Below, one piece after another: positions 1-6,275 of a stretch of DNA of 14,862 bases (positions are counted from its first letter, which is position 1; every line of letters starts with the position of its first letter). The notes beneath the pieces are model-generated. The model made no database searches and was not told the origin of the DNA. It worked only from the letters and a program-made list of their open reading frames with translations. A program made the translations under genes and the position numbers. This stretch comes from Limnohabitans sp. (GTDB lineage: Bacteria; Pseudomonadota; Gammaproteobacteria; Burkholderiales; Burkholderiaceae_C), in NCBI GenBank assembly GCA_023260735.1, contig JALQUL010000263.1, positions 1-14,862 of the forward strand, given 5' to 3'.

Positions 1-711
1 GGAGGCTCTTTAGGCCGTAAAGACGCAACTGGACGAGGCGTTTTTACGGTAGGTGTTGAAGCAGCTAAACATACCGGTTTAGACATTAGTAAGGCCAAAA
101 TTGCGATTCAAGGTTTTGGTAATGTGGGCGGTGTAGCAGGCCGTTTATTTGCAGAAACAGGTGCAAAAATTGTGGCTGTACAAGATCATGGTGGCACTAT
201 TTATTCGGGTGCTGGAATTAACGTGGCTGCATTATTGGCACATGTTGCAGCTAACGGCAGCGTGGCTGGCTTTGCCCAAGCCGAGGTCATTGCCAACGAG
301 CTATTTTGGGAAGTCGATTGTGACATCTTAATTCCAGCAGCACTAGAATCACAAATTACCACCGCTAACGCACACAAAATAAAAGCCTCAATGATTATTG
401 AGGGGGCCAATGGCCCCACTACACCTGCGGCCGATGATATTTTACAAGAACGTAATATTTTAGTGTTACCCGATGTGATTGCCAATGCAGGTGGAGTAAC
501 GGTCAGTTATTTTGAGTGGGTACAAGATTTCTCTAGCTTCTTTTGGGATGAAGAGGAAATTAATAAACGCCTTGTCAAAATTATGCAAGAAGCCTTTGCC
601 GCCGTATGGCAAGTGGCCCAAGACAATAAAGTAAGTCTTAGAACAGCGACTTTTATTGTCGCATGTAAAAGAATTTTGCATGCTCGTGAGTTAAGAGGTT
701 TATATCCATAA
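1..711 (+). CDS. gdhA: Glutamate dehydrogenase (Glu/Leu/Phe/Val family), C-terminal part, 5' end outside window
   Basis: This is the last 236 residues of an NAD(P)-dependent glutamate dehydrogenase, which interconverts glutamate with 2-oxoglutarate and ammonia in the cytoplasm. The reading frame is open from base 1, so the gene starts upstream. A GTG at 124 is internal and is not the start. Visible signatures are the GGSLGR and ATGRGV segment at the domain junction, the Rossmann loop GFGNVG (window residues 38-43), the IIEGANGPTTPAAD segment, and the C-terminal SYFEWVQ and ARELRGLYP motifs. Family members are about 420-450 residues, so roughly half is present. It is followed after 1 base by a candidate operator and then the promoter of a gamma-glutamyl ligase. 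No terminator is seen, so read-through into the ligase is possible. Cofactor preference cannot be decided. Family confidence is high; the gene symbol is less certain (gdhA versus gudB/rocG type). Confidence 0.93.
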   Translation, partial: GGSLGRKDATGRGVFTVGVEAAKHTGLDISKAKIAIQGFGNVGGVAGRLFAETGAKIVAVQDHGGTIYSGAGINVAALLAHVAANGSVAGFAQAEVIANELFWEVDCDILIPAALESQITTANAHKIKASMIIEGANGPTTPAADDILQERNILVLPDVIANAGGVTVSYFEWVQDFSSFFWDEEEINKRLVKIMQEAFAAVWQVAQDNKVSLRTATFIVACKRILHARELRGLYP

Positions 712-712
712 A

Positions 713-724
713 GTGATCACAAAA
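713..724. promoter_or_regulatory. Upstream half of a two-site operator (GTGATCAC palindrome)
   Basis: GTGATCAC is an 8-bp perfect palindrome starting 2 bases after the glutamate dehydrogenase stop. The 11 bases GTGATCACAAA are identical to the right-hand part of the stronger palindrome at 760-777. The centres are 52 bp apart, close to five helical turns, so dimers on both sites would lie on the same face of the DNA. It sits just upstream of the -35 hexamer. The binding protein is inferred, not shown. Confidence 0.5.
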
Positions 725-734
725 TTAAAATAAC

Positions 735-763
735 TTGACAAATTCAGCCATATTATTTAAATT
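735..763 (+). promoter_or_regulatory. Sigma-70 promoter of the gamma-glutamyl ligase operon
   Basis: The -35 hexamer is TTGACA (735-740, perfect consensus). A 17-bp spacer leads to TAAATT (758-763, four of six consensus bases). Transcription should start near 770, giving a leader of about 27 nt before the ATG at 797. The -10 hexamer overlaps the 18-bp palindrome at 760-777, an arrangement typical of repression by occlusion of RNA polymerase. Confidence 0.65.
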
Positions 764-777
764 TGTGATCACAAATT
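760..777. promoter_or_regulatory. Operator: 18-bp perfect palindrome AATTTGTGATCACAAATT
   Basis: The palindrome is perfect over 18 bp and covers the -10 region and the predicted transcription start of the ligase promoter. With the related site at 713-724 it forms a paired operator. GntR/FCD regulators bind short palindromes of this size, and an FCD regulator is encoded in the same operon at 3571-4296, so autoregulation is the simplest model. The half-site TGTGA/TCACA resembles a CRP half-site, but CRP needs a 6-bp gap that is absent here. Confidence 0.6.
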
Positions 778-796
778 AAAAATATGGTTGAATTTT

Positions 797-2134
797 ATGA
801 ACCCCTCCTTAATTAAATTTCTCAATGAAAATCGGATTCATGAGGTCGAATGTGTCATTCCCGATATGACTGGAATTGCACGAGGCAAAATTTTGCCTCG
901 TGATTTATTTTTATCGGCAGGTGAAATACGTCTGCCTAAAAGTGTCTTACTTAACACGGTCAATGGACAGCAACCCGATAATGGACCTTATGTAGGAGAT
1001 ACCGACCCCGATATGGTCTGTGTACCCGATGCCGACACCGTCAGGATAGTCCCTTGGGCCGCAGAGCCTGTGGCAGTGGTCATTCACGACTGCCAAGAGT
1101 GGGATGGCTCATCGGTCGCGCTCTCGCCCAGAAGTGTATTACGTAAAGTATTAAAGCTCTACCAAGACAAGGGTTGGGATCCTATTGTGGCGCCTGAGAT
1201 GGAGTTTTATTTGGTAGCCAAACAGAATAATCCTCATGAGCCACTTCAACCTCCATTAGGTAGAACGGGTAAACCAGAGGCTGGCAGGCAAAGTTACTCA
1301 ATTGATGCAGTCAATGATTTTGATCCATTTTTTATGGAGCTTTCTAATTTTTGTAGCCAGCATCAACTCGGCGTAGAAACCTTGATTCACGAAGCTGGCC
1401 CTGGCCAAATGGAAATTAATTTTTCTCATGGTGCGCCCTTAGATTTAGCCGATAGAGTGTTTTTATTTAAACGCACCGTCAGGGAAACCGCTTTGCGCCA
1501 CGGCATATTTGCCACCTTTATGGCTAAACCCATGGAGCAAGAACCCGGTAGCGCCATGCACATACACCAAAGTATTATTGATAGCTCCACAAGACAAAAT
1601 ATTTTTAGTTTAGCGGACGGTAGCGCCAGTCCTTACTTTGAACAATACATTGCAGGCCTACAAAAATATATTCCGCAACTCATGCCTATGTTTGCCCCTT
1701 ATGTGAACTCTTACAGGCGTTTATCACCGTTTATGTCAGCACCTATTAACGTGCGCTGGGGTAATGATAATCGCACCTGTGGCATCAGAATTCCAAAATC
1801 TGGCGCATCGGCTAGGCGGGTAGAAAACCGAGTGCCTGGTGTAGATGTCAACCCCTATTTAGCAATGGCCGCCACTTTAGCCTGCGGTTATTTGGGTATG
1901 CATGAACAATTAAGTGCTAGTGCCCCCACCATTGATAGCGCGTGGAATGTGAGCCATGAACTGCCTAGACATCTTGAAGATGCAATTGAAGCAATGCGAG
2001 CCTGCGAGCCAATGCATGAAGTTTTAGGCAGTGCTTTTGTAGAAGCCTTTTGCGCAGTAAAAGAACTAGAGTATGCCACCTACAACCGAGTCATTAGCTC
2101 TTGGGAGCGCGAACATTTATTGTTGTTAGTTTAA
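797..2134 (+). CDS. Glutamine synthetase family gamma-glutamyl-amine ligase (PuuA/PauA type)
   Basis: This is a 445-residue enzyme of the glutamine synthetase fold. Relatives ligate glutamate to an amine such as putrescine using ATP, the first step of the gamma-glutamylated amine pathway. Visible motifs are DMTGIARGK (residues 23-31), the metal/glutamate-site EMEFYL (134-139), EAGPGQMEIN (199-208), the ATP/metal-site GSAMHIHQS (251-259), NSYRR (304-308) and the RVENRVPG segment (341-348). The C-terminal WEREHLLLLV resembles Pseudomonas PauA-type proteins, and I see no adenylylation-site segment of housekeeping GlnA. I start at ATG 797; an in-frame TTG at 788 would add three residues. Neither has a good Shine-Dalgarno, so the start is slightly uncertain. 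It is the first gene after an operator-controlled promoter, with the aminotransferase 67 bp downstream. The amine substrate is not deducible: putrescine, ethanolamine or another amine are all possible. Confidence 0.88.
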   Translation: MNPSLIKFLNENRIHEVECVIPDMTGIARGKILPRDLFLSAGEIRLPKSVLLNTVNGQQPDNGPYVGDTDPDMVCVPDADTVRIVPWAAEPVAVVIHDCQEWDGSSVALSPRSVLRKVLKLYQDKGWDPIVAPEMEFYLVAKQNNPHEPLQPPLGRTGKPEAGRQSYSIDAVNDFDPFFMELSNFCSQHQLGVETLIHEAGPGQMEINFSHGAPLDLADRVFLFKRTVRETALRHGIFATFMAKPMEQEPGSAMHIHQSIIDSSTRQNIFSLADGSASPYFEQYIAGLQKYIPQLMPMFAPYVNSYRRLSPFMSAPINVRWGNDNRTCGIRIPKSGASARRVENRVPGVDVNPYLAMAATLACGYLGMHEQLSASAPTIDSAWNVSHELPRHLEDAIEAMRACEPMHEVLGSAFVEAFCAVKELEYATYNRVISSWEREHLLLLV

Positions 2135-2138
2135 TAAT

Positions 2139-2153
2139 AACGCCTTTTGCGTT
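2139..2153 (+). other. Small hairpin between ligase and aminotransferase genes
   Basis: AACGC (2139-2143) and GCGTT (2149-2153) form a 5-bp stem around CTTTT, with T residues following, just after the ligase stop. It is too weak for a confident terminator. It could stabilise the upstream mRNA end or cause partial attenuation between the two genes. Confidence 0.25.
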
Positions 2154-2201
2154 TTACCGCAACAGCCCTCTTGAACCAGTTGTAAAAAATTAAAAGCTCT
2201 T

Positions 2202-3560
2202 ATGAAAACCATCATTAGCCCGCAAAAATTAGCCCAATTAACAGCCCATGAACAAGCTCTATTTGTAGAGCGCAACCCTATTTCCAAAGCTATTTCTGAA
2301 CGTGCCAACCAACATTTAATGTTTGGCGTACCACTGCATTGGATGAATGATTGGTCCACACCTTTTGCGCTACATGTCACTCGTGCTCAAGGCGCCACTT
2401 TAATAGATGCGGACAACCATGAGTTAATTGACTTTTGTTTGGGTGATACGGGTGCTATGTTTGGGCACTCGCCCCCTGCTGTAGCAAAAGTCCTGAAAGA
2501 ACAAGCTACTCAGGGTTATACGGCTATGCTGCCAAGTGAAGACGCTGCTGTGGTAGGAGAATTATTAGCTCAACATTTTGATTTACCCATGTGGCAATTT
2601 GCCATGACAGCGACCGATGCCAATCGTTTTGTTATACGCTGGATGAGAGCCCTTACTCAGCGTCCTACTTTATTGGTGTTTAACGGTTGTTACCACGGTA
2701 CAGTTGATGATGTTTTTGTAGATTTAATCGACGGTAAAGCCACCCAGCGCAACAGCTTATTAGGGCAAGTACATGACCTTACCCAAACCACACGGGTGAT
2801 TGAGTTTAACGATTTAACCGCATTAGAAAATGCACTAGCAGTTGGTGATGTGGCCTGTGTCTTAGCCGAACCCGTCATGACTAATATTGGCATGGTACTA
2901 CCTGAGCCTGATTTTTGGCATCAAGCCATTGAACTGATTCATCAGTATGGCAGTTATTTAGTAATGGATGAAACCCACACGATTAGTAGTGGTCCCGGCG
3001 GTTATTGCAAAGCCAACCAGATAGCCCCCGATGCTTTGGTGGTTGGTAAACCTTTAGGTGGAGGTATACCCTGTGCTGCTTACGGTTTCAGTCAAAACTT
3101 AGCGACGCTAGCTGTCGCTACGAAACAAAAAGCTCCACCTGGACACTCTGGTATCGGTACTACCCTCACTGCTAATGTTTTAGCTATGAAAGCCATGCGG
3201 GCCACCTTATCAGAAATAATGACACCCGCTACTTATGCGCCTATGCATCAACTCGCTCATGTTCTAGCAACGGGTTTAGAAGCCATTATCCAAAAACATC
3301 AATTGGCTTGGTGTGTAAGTCAAGTGGGGGCTAGAGCAGAATTTCAGTTTTGTGAAAATCGGCCACAAAACGGTTCACAAGCAGAGGCGGCCATGAATCC
3401 AGCACTTGAGCATTACATCCATTTGTATTTACTTAATCGAGGTATTTTAATTACCCCTTTTCATAATATGATGTTAATTTGCCCTGCCACTACTCATCAA
3501 AATGTGCAACAATTATTAGCTTGTTTTGATCAAGCTGTCAGCAGCTTAACTATTGGCTAA
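2202..3560 (+). CDS. Class III PLP-dependent aminotransferase, glutamate-1-semialdehyde-aminomutase-like
   Basis: This is a 452-residue fold-type I aminotransferase. Seen in order: an N-terminal NPISKAISERA segment, the cofactor-phosphate loop TATDAN (136-141), FNGCYHG (160-166), LAEPVMTNIG (221-230), the pyridine-nitrogen aspartate in MDETHT (Asp256) and the Schiff-base lysine in VVGKPLGGGIP (Lys283). HSGIGTTLTAN follows at 315-325. The length is normal for the class. Two motifs are unusual: SGTEA is replaced by TATDA, and the common DEV(M/I)TGFR is replaced by DETHTISSGPGGY. This places it outside GSA aminomutase HemL and outside polyamine:pyruvate transaminases of the SpuC type. Its position between a gamma-glutamyl ligase and a GntR regulator argues for a catabolic role on an amine or gamma-glutamyl intermediate. 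The actual substrate is unknown. The ATG at 2202 has no clear Shine-Dalgarno, but the N-terminus fits the family. Confidence 0.85.
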   Translation: MKTIISPQKLAQLTAHEQALFVERNPISKAISERANQHLMFGVPLHWMNDWSTPFALHVTRAQGATLIDADNHELIDFCLGDTGAMFGHSPPAVAKVLKEQATQGYTAMLPSEDAAVVGELLAQHFDLPMWQFAMTATDANRFVIRWMRALTQRPTLLVFNGCYHGTVDDVFVDLIDGKATQRNSLLGQVHDLTQTTRVIEFNDLTALENALAVGDVACVLAEPVMTNIGMVLPEPDFWHQAIELIHQYGSYLVMDETHTISSGPGGYCKANQIAPDALVVGKPLGGGIPCAAYGFSQNLATLAVATKQKAPPGHSGIGTTLTANVLAMKAMRATLSEIMTPATYAPMHQLAHVLATGLEAIIQKHQLAWCVSQVGARAEFQFCENRPQNGSQAEAAMNPALEHYIHLYLLNRGILITPFHNMMLICPATTHQNVQQLLACFDQAVSSLTIG

Positions 3561-3570
3561 ATCACATTTT

Positions 3571-4296
3571 ATGAGCGCACAATCAGAGTCCTCTTTAGTT
3601 CAAAAAACCCAACCCAAGCTCCATACAGCTAATCCACAAGACCCACTCAGCACAAGTAGCACTCAGCAAGATGCGATTTATCTACAACTAAGACAATGGA
3701 TTACTGTAGGGAAATTTTTACCAGGCGAACGACTCAAAATCAGAACAGTCGCCAGCCAAATGCAAGTCGGTGAAATGCCAGTTCGAGCGGCCTTGCAACG
3801 TCTGGCGGCCGAAGGGGCTTTAATCAATAGTCCAAATGCGGGAGTTGCTATTCCTCAACTTTCGCTACCGGAATTTGATGACCTGCTTCAAATGCGCTTA
3901 TTACTAGAGGGGGAAGCAGCAGAAAAAGGCAGTATTCGATTAAGCACATCACAATTACAACAGCTGCAATCCTTGTGCGAACAAATGCAATGCAGTCTTG
4001 AAAAAAAAGATGCCTCTGCTTATTTAGCCACCAACGAAGATTTTCATATTATTTTATATAAAGCCGCAGGTTCGCCATTATTGTTTCAACTCATAGATAC
4101 CCTATGGTTAAAAGCTGGACCTATTTCCAACCAGTTATTTGAAACCGAAGCCGCTTATCCTGTACTTAATCAAGCACATCAAGAATTAATGTTCGCTTTA
4201 AAGAACACCGATAGCCAAGGTGTAAGAAGAGCCATTGAAAAAGATATTTTTGTGGCTAGTCAATTTGTAAGAGCTCAGATTAAGAAAAAAACCTAA
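3571..4296 (+). CDS. GntR-family transcriptional regulator, FCD (FadR-like) subfamily
   Basis: This is a 241-residue DNA-binding regulator. About 33 polar residues precede a winged helix-turn-helix (about 35-95), which contains the typical PGERLKIRTVASQM...MPVRAALQRLAAEGAL pattern. The FCD ligand domain follows (about 103-230). Of the usual FCD metal/ligand residues, Asn155 and His159 (NEDFH) and His203 (QAHQEL) are present. The last helix has Asp225 (EKDIF) where a histidine is usual. I start at ATG 3571, 10 bases after the aminotransferase stop; an in-frame TTG at 3553 would overlap that gene. Neither start has a good Shine-Dalgarno, so translational coupling is likely. It is probably the local repressor acting on the paired palindromes at 713-777, with the pathway substrate or a derivative as inducer. 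That assignment is inference. Confidence 0.88.
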   Translation: MSAQSESSLVQKTQPKLHTANPQDPLSTSSTQQDAIYLQLRQWITVGKFLPGERLKIRTVASQMQVGEMPVRAALQRLAAEGALINSPNAGVAIPQLSLPEFDDLLQMRLLLEGEAAEKGSIRLSTSQLQQLQSLCEQMQCSLEKKDASAYLATNEDFHIILYKAAGSPLLFQLIDTLWLKAGPISNQLFETEAAYPVLNQAHQELMFALKNTDSQGVRRAIEKDIFVASQFVRAQIKKKT

Positions 4297-4328
4297 GAGC
4301 ATTCAGGTATGATGCTGATTTTGATATG

Positions 4329-4344
4329 CATAGCCATTGCTATG
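4329..4344. repeat. Inverted repeat CATAGC-CATT-GCTATG in the gap before the transporter gene
   Basis: This is a perfect 6-bp stem with a 4-base loop, 33 bases after the regulator stop, followed by GGATAAAAAAAC. There is no T-run on either strand in the right place, so it is not a standard terminator. The 228-bp gap (4297-4524) also holds a wide-spaced 7-bp inverted repeat CAAGTTC/GAACTTG (4400-4406 and 4434-4440) and a near-palindrome at 4474-4492. I see no convincing sigma-70 promoter there. Confidence 0.35.
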
Positions 4345-4473
4345 GATAAAAAAACCCATGAAATTGCTCATACAGGCCCGTAACATAAATGAATCTCTCC
4401 AAGTTCGCTTTTTACAACTAATTGCACTAAACTGAACTTGTACTATTTTTTACGAGTTTGTGTTTTATTTTGG

Positions 4474-4492
4474 TTGTTCAAATTTTAAACAA
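4474..4492. promoter_or_regulatory. Candidate operator before the transporter gene (near-palindrome TTGTT...AACAA)
   Basis: TTGTTCAAATTTTAAACAA is a 19-base near-palindrome. The outer five bases match perfectly on each side, one base pair mismatches and the centre base is odd. It lies 32 bases before the transporter ATG. It does not match the GTGATCAC sites near the ligase promoter, so a different regulator would be expected. AT-richness makes chance palindromes common, so this is tentative. Confidence 0.3.
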
Positions 4493-4513
4493 TCCACTTG
4501 AGACCATTTACAC

Positions 4514-4519
4514 AAGGGG
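4514..4519 (+). promoter_or_regulatory. Ribosome binding site that fixes the transporter start
   Basis: AAGGGG lies 5 bases before ATG 4525. It is the only strong Shine-Dalgarno nearby and excludes the in-frame TTG at 4498 as the main start. Confidence 0.75.
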
Positions 4520-4524
4520 TCTTT

Positions 4525-6189
4525 ATGACAATCAAAACGCTTAATCAAGCATCTATCGCTCCCTCAATTGGCTTTTTAGACAAAGAGCGCACCATTGCGC
4601 ATTCTGGGTTTAACCGCTGGTTAGTTCCTCCTGCCGCTTTAGCAATTCATTTATGTATTGGTATGGCCTATGGTTTCTCTGTATTTTGGCTACCTTTATC
4701 AAAGGCATTAGGTATTAAACAAGCCATCGCCTGCAGACCTGAGGTTGGATTTTTTCAAGAGTTATTCATTACCAGCTGTGACTGGAAAATTTCTACCTTA
4801 GGCTGGATGTACACGCTATTTTTTGTTTTATTAGGTTCTTCTGCAGCCCTATGGGGTGGTTGGTTAGAACGGGTTGGACCTCGTAAAGCGGGTGTAGTTA
4901 GTGCTTTTTGTTGGTGTGGGGGTTTATTAATTTCTGCCTTGGGTGTTCATCTTCATCAATTTTGGATGATGTTATTAGGCTCGGGGGTAATTGGCGGAAT
5001 TGGTTTGGGGCTAGGCTATATCTCGCCTGTTAGCACATTAATTAAATGGTTCCCTGACCGTCGTGGTATGGCCACTGGGATGGCGATTATGGGTTTTGGT
5101 GGTGGTGCAATGATTGGATCTCCACTGGCCACCGAACTCATGGCTTATTTTGCCACCGATACCAATGTAGGTGTTGCGCCAACATTTGTCGCAATGGCGG
5201 TAATTTATTTTATTTTTATGATGGGTGGTGCATTAACTTACCGTGTACCACCAACAGGCTGGAAACCTACGGGCTGGACAGCACCGCTTGCAAACTCACA
5301 TAACACCATGATTACCAACCGTCACGTTCATGTTAAAAAAGTGTGGGGAATCCCTCAGTTTTGGCTTTTGTGGATGGTACTGTGTATGAATGTGTCTGCT
5401 GGTATTGGGGTAATCGGCATGTCTAGCCCTATGCTTCAAGAGGTTTTTGGTGGGCATTTAATTGGCCTTGATCAACATTTTGCAGACTTAGATAAAACGC
5501 AGCTAGCAGCCATTGCTGGTGTTGCAGCTGGCTTTACTGCATTATTAAGTTTATTTAATATTGGTGGCCGTTTTATATGGGCTAGTTTCTCCGATAAATT
5601 AGGTCGTAAAACCACCTATTTTGTATTTTTTGTTTTAGGTGGTTTGTTATATGCCAGTATTCCAAGCAGCGCAGCTATGGGTAGCAAACTTTTATTTGTA
5701 AGTGCCTTTTGTATTATTTTAAGTATGTATGGTGGTGGGTTTGCTACTATACCGGCCTACTTAGCTGATTTATTCGGTACTCAAATGGTGGGGGCGATTC
5801 ATGGCCGTTTGTTAACTGCATGGGCTACAGCAGGTATTTTAGGCCCTGTGGTGGTCAACTATATGCGTGACTATCAACTAAGTTTAGGCCTACCGCGCGA
5901 ACAAGTTTATAACCAAACTATGTATATTTTGGTGGGCATGTTAGTCATTGGGTTTATTTGTAATTGGCTAGTTAAACCAATTGATGCCAAATATTTTATG
6001 ACCGATGAAGAACTAATCCAAGAGAAAAAACTAGCGCACGAAAAAGCCAGTAGCAACGAAGTGCAAGGCAGTGGAGCTCAAGGTATGGAAAATAATGTCT
6101 TATGGGTATATTTGGCTTGGGCTGCTGTTGGTATTCCATTAGCATGGGGTGTTTATCGCACAGCTAAAAGTGTGGCTAAATTCTTTTAA
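4525..6189 (+). CDS. OFA-family (oxalate/formate antiporter-like) MFS transporter with a 13th C-terminal helix
   Basis: This is a 554-residue inner-membrane carrier of the major facilitator superfamily, OFA branch. The branch is named after OxlT, but members carry diverse organic anions or small substrates. Twelve hydrophobic segments are seen between about 32 and 486. The GYISPVSTLIKWFPDRRG signature (164-181) and the loop motif DKLGRKT (357-363) are also present. The first periplasmic loop is enlarged and has two cysteines (Cys70, Cys85, in SCDWKIS), as in long OFA proteins. A charged cytoplasmic tail and a linker (487-524) lead to an extra hydrophobic segment (525-544), which would put the C-terminus in the periplasm. 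The family norm is 12 helices and about 420-550 residues. The start is set by the Shine-Dalgarno at 4514-4519. Position after the regulator suggests uptake of the substrate of the upstream enzymes, but oxalate or formate transport is not implied. Confidence 0.88.
   Translation: MTIKTLNQASIAPSIGFLDKERTIAHSGFNRWLVPPAALAIHLCIGMAYGFSVFWLPLSKALGIKQAIACRPEVGFFQELFITSCDWKISTLGWMYTLFFVLLGSSAALWGGWLERVGPRKAGVVSAFCWCGGLLISALGVHLHQFWMMLLGSGVIGGIGLGLGYISPVSTLIKWFPDRRGMATGMAIMGFGGGAMIGSPLATELMAYFATDTNVGVAPTFVAMAVIYFIFMMGGALTYRVPPTGWKPTGWTAPLANSHNTMITNRHVHVKKVWGIPQFWLLWMVLCMNVSAGIGVIGMSSPMLQEVFGGHLIGLDQHFADLDKTQLAAIAGVAAGFTALLSLFNIGGRFIWASFSDKLGRKTTYFVFFVLGGLLYASIPSSAAMGSKLLFVSAFCIILSMYGGGFATIPAYLADLFGTQMVGAIHGRLLTAWATAGILGPVVVNYMRDYQLSLGLPREQVYNQTMYILVGMLVIGFICNWLVKPIDAKYFMTDEELIQEKKLAHEKASSNEVQGSGAQGMENNVLWVYLAWAAVGIPLAWGVYRTAKSVAKFF
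6085..6189 (+). CDS. Candidate nested small membrane peptide (OFA transporter small-subunit-like), same frame as transporter C-terminus
   Basis: An in-frame ATG (transporter residue 521) is preceded at the ideal distance of 8 bases by GGAG (6073-6076). Initiation here would give a 34-residue peptide, MENNVLWVYL then AWAAVGIPLAWGVYRTAKSV and so on, with one hydrophobic helix and a basic end. From memory, many proteobacterial OFA transporters are followed by a separate gene of about 35-50 codons annotated as an MFS transporter small subunit with a very similar AW..VGIPLAWGV pattern. Here that segment is fused to the carrier, yet retains a plausible independent start. It may be made only as the fused tail, or as both forms. 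Internal initiation is inferred. Confidence 0.4.
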   Translation: MENNVLWVYLAWAAVGIPLAWGVYRTAKSVAKFF

Positions 6190-6212
6190 TTTCAAACTCA
6201 TTCAGGTATAAA

Positions 6213-6238
6213 AAAGGGTGACATGAATGCCACCCTTT
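6213..6238 (-). terminator. Intrinsic terminator of the porin gene
   Basis: On the minus strand the 8-bp stem AAAGGGTG/CACCCTTT has a 10-base loop and runs into six T residues. It ends the porin transcript about 38 bases after its stop. On the plus strand the same hairpin sits 24 bases after the transporter stop but has only TTT before other bases. It may also slow transporter transcripts, less efficiently. Confidence 0.8.
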
Positions 6239-6275
6239 ACAATCACCTTGAAGAAACTCAGTTTTTCAACTCTGC

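Noticed and set aside
124..711. GTG at 124 as the start of the dehydrogenase
   Set aside because: The frame is open to base 1 and encodes conserved dehydrogenase sequence (GGSLGR, ATGRGV) before the GTG, so the gene is cut by the window edge.
760..777. CRP-binding site at the ligase promoter
   Set aside because: TGTGA and TCACA halves are present but abut directly, while CRP requires a 6-bp spacer.
788..796. TTG at 788 as the ligase start
   Set aside because: It adds only MNF before an ATG at 797 that gives the usual family N-terminus. There is no Shine-Dalgarno favouring TTG. It remains possible but is less likely.
4309..4383. A 24-codon ORF (begins MMLILICIAIAMDKK) between the regulator and transporter genes
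   Set aside because: It is hydrophobic at the start but has no well-placed Shine-Dalgarno, overlaps the CATAGC hairpin and has no recognisable family. A chance ORF is the simpler reading.
4438..4468. Possible transporter promoter TTGTAC...TTTTAT
   Set aside because: The spacer is 19 bp and both hexamers are weak in very AT-rich DNA; no better than chance.
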